DNA of 64,000 bases from Mycobacterium sp. D16Q13. GTDB lineage: Bacteria > Actinomycetota > Actinomycetes > Mycobacteriales > Mycobacteriaceae. Each line of letters starts with the position of its first letter. The first letter of the stretch is position 1. Shown piece after piece: positions 50,825-62,800 of the stretch. The position numbers were made by a program, and so were the translations under genes. The notes beneath the pieces were generated by a model. That model had not been told where the DNA came from, did no database searches, and saw nothing but the letters and a program-made list of their open reading frames with translations. The stretch lies in the NCBI RefSeq assembly GCF_002013375.1, contig NZ_MAEW01000018.1:1-64000 (forward strand). The letters are read 5' to 3'.

Positions 50825-53800
50825 ATGGAATGTGATCACGGGGCGCTTCCGCTTACGCGGGGGCAGCTGGATATCTGGCTGGCCGAGGAAACTGGTCACG
50901 CCGATAACAAGTGGCAGCTGGGCATGCTTGGCCGAATCGAGGGTGTCATCGAGCATGACCTTCTCGAGCGTGCCGTGCGTCATGTGGTGCACGAGGCCGA
51001 GCCGCTCAGAGCCGTCTTTTCTGAACGTGATGGTCAGGTATTTCAGACGGTAGTTGACTATCCAGACATCGAGCTTGCTCGCCATGATTTAACGGGCTCT
51101 TCGGATCCCATGGCTGATGCCTATCGGGTAGCGTCATCGATCCGGCGTAAGCCGATGCCCCTCAGTGGCCCGTTGTTCACGTTTGCGCTGATGCAGGCGC
51201 GAGCTGACGACTTCTATTTCTTCGTGTGCTGTCATCACATCGCGACAGATGGAATCGGCATGGGTCTGCTGTGTCATCGGATCGCGGCCGTCTATTCGGC
51301 GATCGCCACCGATACACCGATACCTCCGCCGATATTTGGATCGCTACGGAGTCTCATCGACTGCGAATCGGAGTACGAGGCCTCCGATGACTACGTTGAT
51401 GATGAGGCGTATTGGGCGAACTGTGGCCCGCTGGAGAGCGATGCACAACATGGCCTGGCGTCGGCCGCCGCACGTCAAACTGTCGAGTACGAGCCTTCTG
51501 CGCCAGTCCAGCTGGATCCGTCCGTTGTCGCCAAGACCCGCGAGTTGTCGCGTGCGTTGGGGGTGCGTCGCGCCGCCGTGATCACGGCGGCGTGTGCGCT
51601 GCTGGTGCACGGTGAGGTCGGTGGTTCGCAGGTCGTACTCGACTTTCCGGTAAGTCGGCGGGTACGCCCAGAAGCGCTGTTCGTGCCGGGAATGAGTTCC
51701 GGTGTTGTGCCGCTGAGGTTGACGATGTCGCCGGCGACCACGGTGGCGTCCTTCTGTGAACACGTCGATACGCGGATCCAAGAAGCGTTGCAGCATCAGA
51801 GGTTTCCGTTACGTGCCATCGAGAGCAAGACGGGATTCCAGCGCGGCGGGCAGGCGTCGCATCGTGCGGCCATCAATTTCATCCCCACCACCCGTTTGGC
51901 GGACTTTGCCGGAGCCGCGGGATCAGGGACCGTGACCCACACGGGGCTTGTGGATCAGTTTGGGCTGGTCTTCATCAAGAACGATGAAGAGTTGTTCCTG
52001 AGCACGTCGGGCGTGGGAGCCTTGTTCACCGACTGCGATGCGCGCGCTCTCGCAGACCGCTTCGAGCGGGTGCTGTCGGCGATGACCGCAGCTCCGGACC
52101 TGTCGCTTTCGGCGATCGATGTTCGTGATGAGGCCGACTGTCCTCCATTGGATGTGTGGAGCAATCGGGCGGCGTTGATTCGGCCGGTGCGCGAGCCGGT
52201 GTCGATTCCTGCGGTGTTCGCTGAGCAAGTGGCTCGTGATCCGCGTGCCGTGGCGGTCAGCTCAGACGGCAGTGCGATGACCTATCGCGGGCTGGATGCG
52301 GCAGCGAATCGCCTGGCGCACTTGTTGGTTGCTCATGGCGTGGGGCCCGGGCAGCGGGTGGCGCTGTTGTTCTCGCGGTCTGTCGAGGCGATCGTGGCGA
52401 TCATGGGGGTACTGAAAACCGGTGCGGCGTACGTGCCCATCGATCCATCGGTGCCTGCCGCACGGATGGAATTTGTGCTGGCCGATGCCGGACCCGCTGT
52501 TGCCGTGACCACGGCCGATCTGGTGGATCGGTTGGACGGGCGCGGAGTGACGGTGATCGATATCAACGACCGCGCGGTGTATGGCCAGCCCAGCACTGTC
52601 TTGCCGGTGATGCCAGGCCCCGACGATATCGCCTATCTGATCTACACCTCGGGCACCACTGGAGTGCCGAAAGGTGTTGCCATTCCGCACCACAACGTGA
52701 CGAGGTTGTTGGAGGCGATCGACGCCGATCTGGAGCTGACCCCGGGGCAGGTGTGGACCCAGTGCCATTCACTGTCCTTCGACTTCTCGGTATGGGAGGT
52801 ATTCGGTTCCCTGCTCCATGGTGGGCGATTGGTGGTGGTTCCCGATGCCGTAACGCGCTCGCCCGAAGATCTCCACGCGCTGCTCGTCCGGGAACGCGCT
52901 GACGTGTTGAGTCAAACGCCGTCGGCGTTTTATGCCTTGCAGTCGGTGGATGCCGTGCTGCCGGAACATCAGCAGCTGGGACTGGAGGTGGTGGTGTTCG
53001 GCGGGGAAGCCCTGACGCCCTCGCGCCTCGGGAACTGGTTGGCCGATCATCCGGGGGGACCTCGGTTGATCAACATGTACGGGATCACCGAGACGACGGT
53101 GCACGCTTCGTTCCGCGAGATCACTGTTGCAGATGTGAACACAGCGGCCAGCCCGATCGGGGTTCCGCTGGCCGATCTGTCGTTCTTCGTTCTCGATGAT
53201 TGGTTGCGTCCGGTACCCGCGGGTGCGGTCGGAGAGTTGTACGTGGCCGGTGCGGGTTTGGGCTGCGGCTATGTCGGCCGACAGGCGTTGACGGCGACTC
53301 GGTTCGTGGCGTGTCCATTTGGTGGCCGTGGTGCACGGATGTATCGCACCGGGGACCTGGTGTGCTGGGGTCTCGACGGGCAGCTGCAGTATCTGGGGCG
53401 CGCCGATGAGCAGGTGAAGATTCGTGGATACCGCATCGAACTGGGCGAAATCCAGTCGGTGTTGACGACATTCGGTGGCGTGGAGCAAGCGGTCGTGATT
53501 GCCCGGGAGGATCGTCCGGGAGACAAGCGTCTGGTCGGCTATATCACCGGCACTGCGGAGTCCACAGTCCTGCGTACCGCCATGGCGGAGCGGTTGCCGT
53601 CATACATGGTGCCCGCAGCGATTGTGGTCTTGGAAACCATCCCGTTGACGGTCAACGGCAAACTGGATAGAAGGGCCCTGCCCGCACCGGAGTACCGACA
53701 CGCCGATCAGTTCAGGGCAGCGACCACTCCGACCGAGGAGATCCTGACCGGCATCTACGCCCAGATCCTTGGTCTGGACCACGTCGGTATCGACGACTCG

Positions 53801-56800
53801 TTCTTCGAACTCGGTGGGGACAGCATCCTGGCAATGCAGGTGTGCTCGCGAGCGCGTGCAGCGGGACTCGCGTGTCGACCGCGCGACATTTTTGTTCAGC
53901 AGAGTGTGGCCCGACTGGCCCGGGCCGTCGCTGTAACGAGCGGCGCCGAGGAGCCGATCGATGAGGGCCTCGGGCCGATTTTCGCGACACCGATCATGCG
54001 GTGGTTGAAGAGCCGGGAAGGCGCAGACGGGTCGATCCGTGAGTTCAACCAGACGGTGCTGGTGCAGGCGCCCGCCGACACCACTGAGGATGACGCCGTC
54101 GTCATGGTGCAGGCCTTGCTGGATCGCCACGCGATGCTGCGGCTGCGCGCGGATGACGACGGTACCGGCGGATGGTCGTTGACGGTGCCCGCGGCGGGTG
54201 CGGTGGACTCGCGTGAGTGCCTGCGCACGGTGGATGAGTTATCCGATGAGGCGCTGGCGGCGGCGCGGTCACGGTTGGATCCGGCCGCCGGGGTGATGCT
54301 GAGCGCGCTCTGGGTGGCATCCGTGAGGCAGCTGGTGTTGATCGTTCATCACGTGGCTGTCGACGGTGTGTCATGGCGAATCATGGTGGAAGATCTCAAC
54401 ATCGCGTGGGCGCAGCACCGCCGTGGCCAGCCGGTGGTCCTGCCGCCGACGGGTACATCGTTCGCGCGGTGGGCCGAACTACTGGTCCAGTCTGCGCGGC
54501 ACCCGAAGATCGTGGAGCAGGTACAGGCGTGGCGGCGGACGGCGTCGGCCCCAGCAGTGTTGTCAGCGGTGCGTGCCGAGACGGATACCTACGAGAACGC
54601 AGGGCAGCTCTCGGTATCGCTGGACGCCGAGACCACCCGCGTACTGCTCGGCGAGGTGCCGACGGCGTTTCACGCCGGGGTACACGAGATCCTCTTGATC
54701 GCATTCGGATTGGCGGTGGCAGAGTTCGCCGGCAGCGTTGGCACGCCCATCGGTATCGACGTTGAGGGGCACGGACGCCACGAGGAATTGGCGGATCTGG
54801 ACGGAGCCGCCGAGCGCTGTACGGATCTATCGCGCACTGTCGGCTGGTTCACCGCCAAGTACCCGGTGTCGTTGGCGCTGGGCGGGTTGCGCTGGGCCCA
54901 GGTCGTGGACGGTGACGTGGCGCTGGGGGCGGTGATCAAAGACGCCAAGGAGCAGCTTCGCACCCAACCGGTAGGCGTGTCCTACGGTCTGCTGCGTTAC
55001 CTCAACACCGATGTTGACCTGGAATCGCCCGACCCCGCAATCGCGTTCAACTATCTGGGCCGCCTCGGCGGGGCGTCCGCTGACGCGTGGCGAATCTGCC
55101 CCGAGGGTCTGTCGTTGACCCGTGTCGCCGGGTTGGTGCCCACGGTGCTGGGACACAGCGTGGAACTCAACGCCGCCACTGTCGACACCGACACCGGGCC
55201 GCATCTGAACGCCGACTGGACCTGGGCGCTCTCGGTACTCGATCACACGCAGGTCGGCAGGCTGAGTCAACTGTGGTTCGACGCTCTTGCCGGTATCTGC
55301 GCGCATGTACGAAGAGGCGGAGGCGGATTAACTCCATCGGATGTGGCTCCTGCCGAGCTGAATCAGCGGCAGATCGACCAGCTGAGTCGGCAGCACCGCA
55401 TCGCCGATGTGCTGCCGCTGACTCCCTTACAGCAGGGTCTGCTCTTTCATGCCGGCGCCGCACAGGGGTCCGACGATGTCTATGCGATGCAGCTGAGTAT
55501 CGCGATGAGTGGGTCACTCGAGGCGGACCGCCTCCGCGATGCCGTTCATACAGTGGTGGGACGGCACCCACATCTGGCGGCACGTTTTTGCGAACAATTT
55601 GAGCATCCGGTGCAGATCATTCCCGTCGATCCCGAAGTGCCCTGGCAGTATGTCGAACTGGATGCCGACCGTGGCGCCGACGATCAGATCAGCGAGTTCT
55701 GTGCCGCCGAACGCAGGGCGGTGTGCGACCTCGAGAATCAGTCCGCAGTCCGGGCCGCGCTTATTCGCATTGCTGAAGACCGACATCGTTTCGTCCTGAC
55801 CGCTCACCACATTGTGCTCGATGGGTGGTCGATGCCGATCCTCATGCAGGAGATCTTCGCCAGCCTCGGCGGACAGCGACTGCCCGCCGCCGCGTCATAT
55901 CGCAGCTTTGTGACCTGGTTGACGGAGCGGGATCGTGCTAGCGCCCATGCAGCGTGGCGCGAGGCACTGGCCGGTCTCGACAGTCCGACATTGGTCGGCC
56001 CGGCCGGTCGAGAAGTATTGGGATACCGAGGCGTTGAATCCTTCCGGCTATCGGAGGCGACCACGCTGGCGATCGGGGACCTGGCGCGTTCGCATCACAC
56101 CACCGCCAATACCGTGCTTCAGGGCGCATGGGCGTTGCTCCTGAACTCTCTGACCGGTCGGCATGATGTCGCCTTCGGCACGACGGTCTCAGGACGCCCG
56201 GCCGAGGTCCTCGGCGCGGAATCAATGGTCGGGCTGCTGATCAACACGGTGCCGGTGCGGGCGAACCTCACGCCGGCGAGCACCACCTCAGATCTGTTGC
56301 ACCAATTGCAGAGTGCTCACAACGACACCCTTGAGCACCAGCACCTGGCGCTGAGCGACATCCACCGGATCACCGGTCAGGACAAGCTATTCGACACACT
56401 TTTGGTGTTCGAGAACTACCCGATCGATACCTCCGCGCCATTGAGTGTCGGCGGTCTGTCGATCACCGAATTCGGTTTCCGTGAGTCCAACCACTACCCG
56501 CTTGCCGTGCAAGCTCTACCGGGCCCTGAATTGGTTCTTCGTGTTGAATACGACACCGATATCTTCGATCTTGTTGCCGTAGAGGGTCTATTTGAGCGGC
56601 TGAAGACGATTCTGGCGGCGATGATGGCTGACCCTGGTCGCGTGTTGTCATCGATCAATCTGCTGGACGACGCTGCGCACGCCCGCCTGGACCAGTGGAG
56701 CAACCGGGCAGATCTTACAAAACCCGCAGGCACAGAATCTATTCCGGCATTATTCGCGCAGCAGGCGGGACGCACACCGGATGCGGTGGCAGTGACCTTC

Positions 56801-59800
56801 GAGGGCCGGTCGATGACGTACCGGGAACTCGATGAGGCCGCCGACCGGTGCGCGCGCGTACTGGCCCAACAGGGCGCGCGCCCGGGCGAGGTTGTGGCGC
56901 TGCTGTTCTCCCGCTCGGCGGAGGCCATCGTGGCGATCTTGGCCGTGCTGAAAACCGGCGCGGCGTACATCCCGGTTGACCCGGCGCTGCCGACTTCCCG
57001 TATCGAGTTCATGGTGGCCGATGCCATGCCGATCCTTGGTGTCACCACCGCGGAACAGCGCTCACGTCTAGACGGGCTTGACCTCACGGTCGTCGACATC
57101 AGTCAGGCAACGGGTACTGCCGCCGACGTCTGCTGCGGCACCGAGCTGGTGTCCCCGCACCCCGATGACATCGCCTACATCATCTATACCTCGGGGACCA
57201 CCGGCGTGCCGAAAGGTGTTGCCATTGCGCATCGCAACGTTCCCGGACTCTTCGGCTCATTGGACACAAACGTTCCATCGGGACCCGGACAGGTATGGGC
57301 GCAGTGGCATTCCTATAGCTTCGATGTCTCGGTGTGGGAGATCTTCGGTGCGTTGCTGCACGGGGCACGCCTGCTGGTGGTACCCGAGGCGGTCGCCGCA
57401 TCGCCCGACGATTTCCATGAGTTGCTTGTCGCCGAGCACATCAGTGTGCTGAGTCAGACCCCTTCTGCCGCCGGCATGATCTCGCCGCGCGGCCTGGACT
57501 CGGCGACATTGGTAGTGGCGGGCGAGGCCTGTCCACCCGAGCTTGTGGACCGTTGGGCGCCCGGGCGGGTGATGATCAACGCCTATGGCCCCACCGAGGC
57601 CACGGTGTACGCGTCGATCAGCGCGCCGCTTATCGCGGGCCCCGCGGTGCCGATCGGTGTACCGGTGTCGGGCGTGGCGTTGTTCGCGCTGGACGCGTGG
57701 ATGCGCCCGGTCCTGCCCGGGGTGGTCGGCGAGTTGTATGTGGCCGGCCGCGGTGTGGGCCTTGGCTATTGGCGCCGTTCGGGTTTGACGTCGGCACGGT
57801 TCGTGGCCTGCCCGTTCGGCGAGCCCGGTGCGCGCATGTACCGCACCGGAGACTTGGTGCGGTGGGGTGCCGACGGGCAGCTGCAGTATCTGGGCCGTGC
57901 CGATGAGCAGGTCAAGATTCGTGGGTACCGCATCGAACTCGGCGAAATCCAGGCGGCGCTCGCCGCGCTCGACGGGGTAGCCCAGGCCGTGGTGATCGCC
58001 CGTGAGGACGTACCGGGTGATCAGCGCCTGGTCGGCTACGTCACCGGCAGCGCCGACCCGAGCCAGATCCGCGCTCTGCTGGCGGAGCGGCTGCCGAGGT
58101 ACATGGTGCCAGCCGCGATAGTGGCGATCGATGCCGTGCCGCTGACGGTCAACGGCAAGCTCGACAGACGAACGCTGCCCGTGCCGGACTACGTGGATGA
58201 CGAGCACTACCGAGCACCGGCCAACCCGGTCGAGGAAATCCTCGCCGATATCTACGCCCGAGTTCTCGGACACGAGCGCGTCGGTGCCGACGACTCGTTC
58301 TTCGACCTTGGCGGAGATTCACTGTCCGCGATGCGTCTGATCGCCGCCATCAATGCATCGCTCAATACAGGTATCGCTGTGCGCGTCTTGTTCGACGCGC
58401 CCACGGTGTCCCAGCTGGCAGACCGTGTCGGTGGGGAAGAGGCTCGGCTGGCGCCGTTGGTGGCAGGCGAGCGGCCCGCCGTGCTACCGCTTTCGTTCGC
58501 TCAATCGCGCTTGTGGTTCCTGGACCAGTTGCAGGGTCCCTCACCGGTTTACAACATGACAGCCGCGTTTCGGTTGGACGGGGAGCTGGATGCCGATGCG
58601 TTGGGTGCGGCGCTGGCGGATGTGGTGGATCGTCATGAGAGCCTGCGCACTCTATTCGCGGCTCCCGGCGGTATCCCCCGCCAAGTGGTGGTGGATCGGG
58701 GGAACGCCGACTTCGGCTGGGAGATCATCGATGCCGCCGACTGGAACGCGCTGCAGATCCAGCGTGCCGTGGATGCCGTGTCGTGGCACGCTTTCGATCT
58801 GTCCGCCGAAGTACCCATGAAAGCAAGGCTTTTCCGCGTCTCCGCGGACAAGCATGTGCTGGTGGTGGTGGTGCACCACATCGCCGCCGACGGTTGGTCG
58901 ATCGCTCCATTGGTGGCCGATTTGGGGCTCGCCTATGCCGACCGGTGTGGCGGGCGTGCTCCGGGTTGGGCCGACTTATCAGTGCAGTACGCCGATTACA
59001 CCCTGTGGCAGCGAGCGCAATTCGGTGACCTTGAGGACAGCGACAGCCGTATCGCAGGGCAGCTGGCGTACTGGGAAGGCGCGTTGGCTGGGATGCCGGA
59101 ACGCATCGCGCTGCCCACCGATCGGCCGTACCCGTTGATGGCTGACCACCACGGGGCGACGATCGCGGTGGACTGGCCCGTGCAGTTGCAGCGACAGGTT
59201 GCGCGGGTGGCTCGCGAACACAACGCGACCAGCTTCATGGTGGTGCAGGCGGCGCTGCTGGCGCTGCTCGCCAAGCTCAGTTCCAGTTCTGATGTGGCGG
59301 TGGGCTTTCCGATCGCCGGGCGTCGCGATCCCGCTCTCGATGAGCTGGTCGGCTTCTTCGTCAACACGTTGGTGCTGCGGGTGGACCTGGCCGGGGATCC
59401 CACCGTTTCCGAGCTTCTGGCCCAGGTGCGTGCTCGCAGCCTGGCCGCCTATGACCACCAGGACGTGCCCTTCGAGGTACTTGTCGAGCGAATGAACCCG
59501 ACTCGCTCCCTTTCTCATCACCCACTGATTCAGGTGGCGCTGGCGTGGCAGAGCATCGGCGGACATGACATCAACGATTCAGCGGCCAATGTGGCATTGG
59601 GCGATGTACGCGCCACCCAGATGCCGGTGGAAACACACACGGCGCGAATGGATCTGAACTTCTCGCTGGCCGAACGCAGGACGCCGACCGGCGAGGCGGC
59701 CGGAATCGGCGGGACGGTGGAATTCCGCACCGATGTGTTTGACGCCGACTCAATCCGTACGCTGGTCGCTCGTCTCCAGCGCGTTCTGACGGCCATGACA

Positions 59801-62800
59801 GCAGAGCCGGCGGCGAGGTTGTCGTCGGTTGAGGCACTCGATGACGCTGAGTACTCCCGATTAGCGGCGCTCGGCAACCACGCGACCTTGTCGCGTCCGG
59901 CGCCGAGGGCGGTGTCGATTCCCGGGCTCTTCGCTGAGCACGTGACGCGCGCCCCCGAGGCGGTCGCGGTGACCCACGGCCAGAATTCGTTGACGTACCG
60001 CGAACTTGACGATGCCGCGAACCGATTGGCGCACGTACTGATCAAGCGGGGAGTGGGCCCGGGACAGTGTGTCGCGCTGTTGATCAACCGGTCGGCTGAA
60101 GCCATCGTGTCGATCCTCGCGGTCCTCAAGACCGGGGCGGCGTATCTGCCCATCGATCCGTCGGTGCCGGATGCGCGGTTGGAGTTCGTGCTGGCGGACG
60201 CCGCGCCGGTCGCCGTGGTCACCACCGCCGAGAGGGCCGATCGGCTACGTCGGGATGGCTTGGCGATCATTGACGTGGACAGCGTCGATGCCGACGCTGT
60301 GGAGGTGCATCTCCGCGAGGCACTACCCGCACCGGGTGCGGACGATATCGCCTATCTGATCTACACCTCGGGCACCACGGGCGTGCCCAAGGGTGTTGCC
60401 CTCAGCCATCACAACGTGACGCAGTTGCTCGAGTCGCTCGATGCGGGGCTGCCGCACCCCGGAGTGTGGTCGCAGACCCACTCGCTGGCCTTCGATGTCT
60501 CGGTCTGGGAGATCTTCGGTGCCCTGCTGCGGGGCGGGCGGGTGGTGGTGGTTCCCGAGGAGGTGACCAACTCACCCGACGATTTCCATGCGTTGCTCGT
60601 CCGCGAACGGGTCCGTGTGATCACTCAAACACCCTCTGCCGTCAGAGTGTTGCCGCGGGAAGGCCTGGAGTCGGCGGCATTGGTGGTAGTTGGTGAAGCC
60701 TGCCCACCGGAGGTGGTCGATCAGTGGGCACCCGGGCGGGTAATGATCAACGCCTACGGTCCCACCGAGACCACCATGTGTGTGGCGATCAGTGCGCCAC
60801 TACAGGCAGGGCGGGGTGTGCCCATCGGCTCGCCGGTGCCCGGTGCCGCGCTCTTTGTGCTCGACGAGCGGTTGCGCCCTGTCCCGTCCGGGGTGATCGG
60901 CGAGCTGTACGTGGCCGGTGCGGGGTTGGGATACGGCTACGTGGGCCGGACCGGCTTGACGGCCGCGCGGTTTGTGGCGTGTCCCTTTGTCGGCGCGGGA
61001 GCGCCCGTGCAGCGGATGTATCGCACCGGGGATCTGGTGTGCTGGGGTGCTGACGGACAACTGCAGTATCTGGGCCGCGCCGACGAGCAGGTCAAGATCC
61101 GTGGCCATCGCATCGAACTTGGTGAGGTGCAGGCCGTTTTGGCGAGCCTCGAGGGCGTCGAGCAGGCAGTGGTGATCGCGCGCGAGGATCGTCCGGGGGA
61201 CAAGCGGTTGGTCGGCTACATCACCGGGACCGCCGAGTCTGGCGAGTTGCGTACCGCGATGGTGGATAGGTTGCCGTCATACATGGTGCCCGCGGCGATC
61301 GTGGTCTTGGACGCCATTCCGTTGACGGTCAATGGAAAACTCGACTTCCGGGCTCTTCCCGCTCCTGACTACCGTGACCGCGACCGGTATCGCGCCCCGG
61401 CGGATGCCGTCGAAGAGGTTCTCGCCGATATCTACGCTCAGGTCCTCGGACTGGATCGAGTGGGCGTCGACGACTCCTTCTTTGATCTTGGCGGCGACAG
61501 CATTCTCTCGATGCAGGTGGTGGCGCGGGCCCGAGTTGCCGGCCTGGTGTGCCGTCCGCGCGATGTCTTCGTCGAGCAGAGTGTTGCCCGGCTGGCGCGG
61601 GTGGTCGATGTGGCCGCAGATTCACGCGGCCCGATTGATGAAGGGGTGGGGCCGGCAATGGCCACGCCAATCATCCAGTGGCTGAGTGATGTTGACGGTC
61701 CGACTGGTGAGTTCAATCAGACCGTGTTGCTGCAGGCTCCCACAGATGTCACCGAGGATGACGTCATAGCGGTAGTGCAGGCCTTGCTGGATCGCCACGC
61801 CATGCTGCGGCTGCGCGCCGAGGACGACGGCGTCGCCGGGTTGTCGTTGACGCTGCCCGAGCCGGGCGCGGTGGGCGCGCGAGGCTGCCTGCATGTGGTG
61901 GAAGCGTTGTCCGACGAGGTGTTGGTAGCGGCGCGATCGCGGTTGAATCCGCCCGCCGGAGTGATGCTGAACGCGCTGTGGGTAACTGCCGCCGCCCAGC
62001 TGGTTCTGGTGGTACACCACATGGCGGTCGATGGCGTCTCATGGCGAATTCTTCTGGAAGACATCAATATTGCGTGGGCACAACGTCGTGTCGGGCAACC
62101 CATAGCGCTACCGGCCGCCGGGACATCGTTTCGGCGCTGGGCCGAATTGTTGGACGCGTATGCGCGGCATCCTGAGGTGGAGCGGCAGGCGCAGACGTGG
62201 CGCCAGGTGGCGGCGACCGCACCGGTTCTACCGGCGGCACACCCCCAGATAGACACCCACGAGAGTGCGGGACAGCTGTCGGTATCGCTCGACGTCGAGA
62301 CCACCCGGATGCTGCTCGGCGAGGTTTCTACCGCGTTTCATTTAGGGCCACAAGACATTCTGTTGATCGCATTCGGTCTCGCGGTAGCTGAATTCTCAGG
62401 TACCGGAGCCTCGCCAGTCGGCATCGACGTCGAGGGGCACGGACGGCACGAGGATCTAGCCGCCGAGGTCGATCTGTCGCGCACGGTCGGGTGGTTCACC
62501 GCCAAGTACCCAGTGGCGTTGACACTCGGCGGACTGCCCTGGGCCCGTGTGGCGGCCGGGGATGTCGCGTTGGGCGCGGTGATCAAGGGCGCCAAAGAGG
62601 AGCTCCGATCGCTGCCGGATCCGCTGACCTACGGGCTGCTGCGCTATCTGAATGCCGACGTCGATCTGGACACGGCCGACCCAACGGTCGCCTTCAACTA
62701 TTTGGGTCGACTGGGGGGCGCCGGTACTGAGCCATCCGATGATCTGTGGCGGATCTCCACGGAGAGCATGTCGTCGACCGGGGCGGCCGCAGCGATACCC

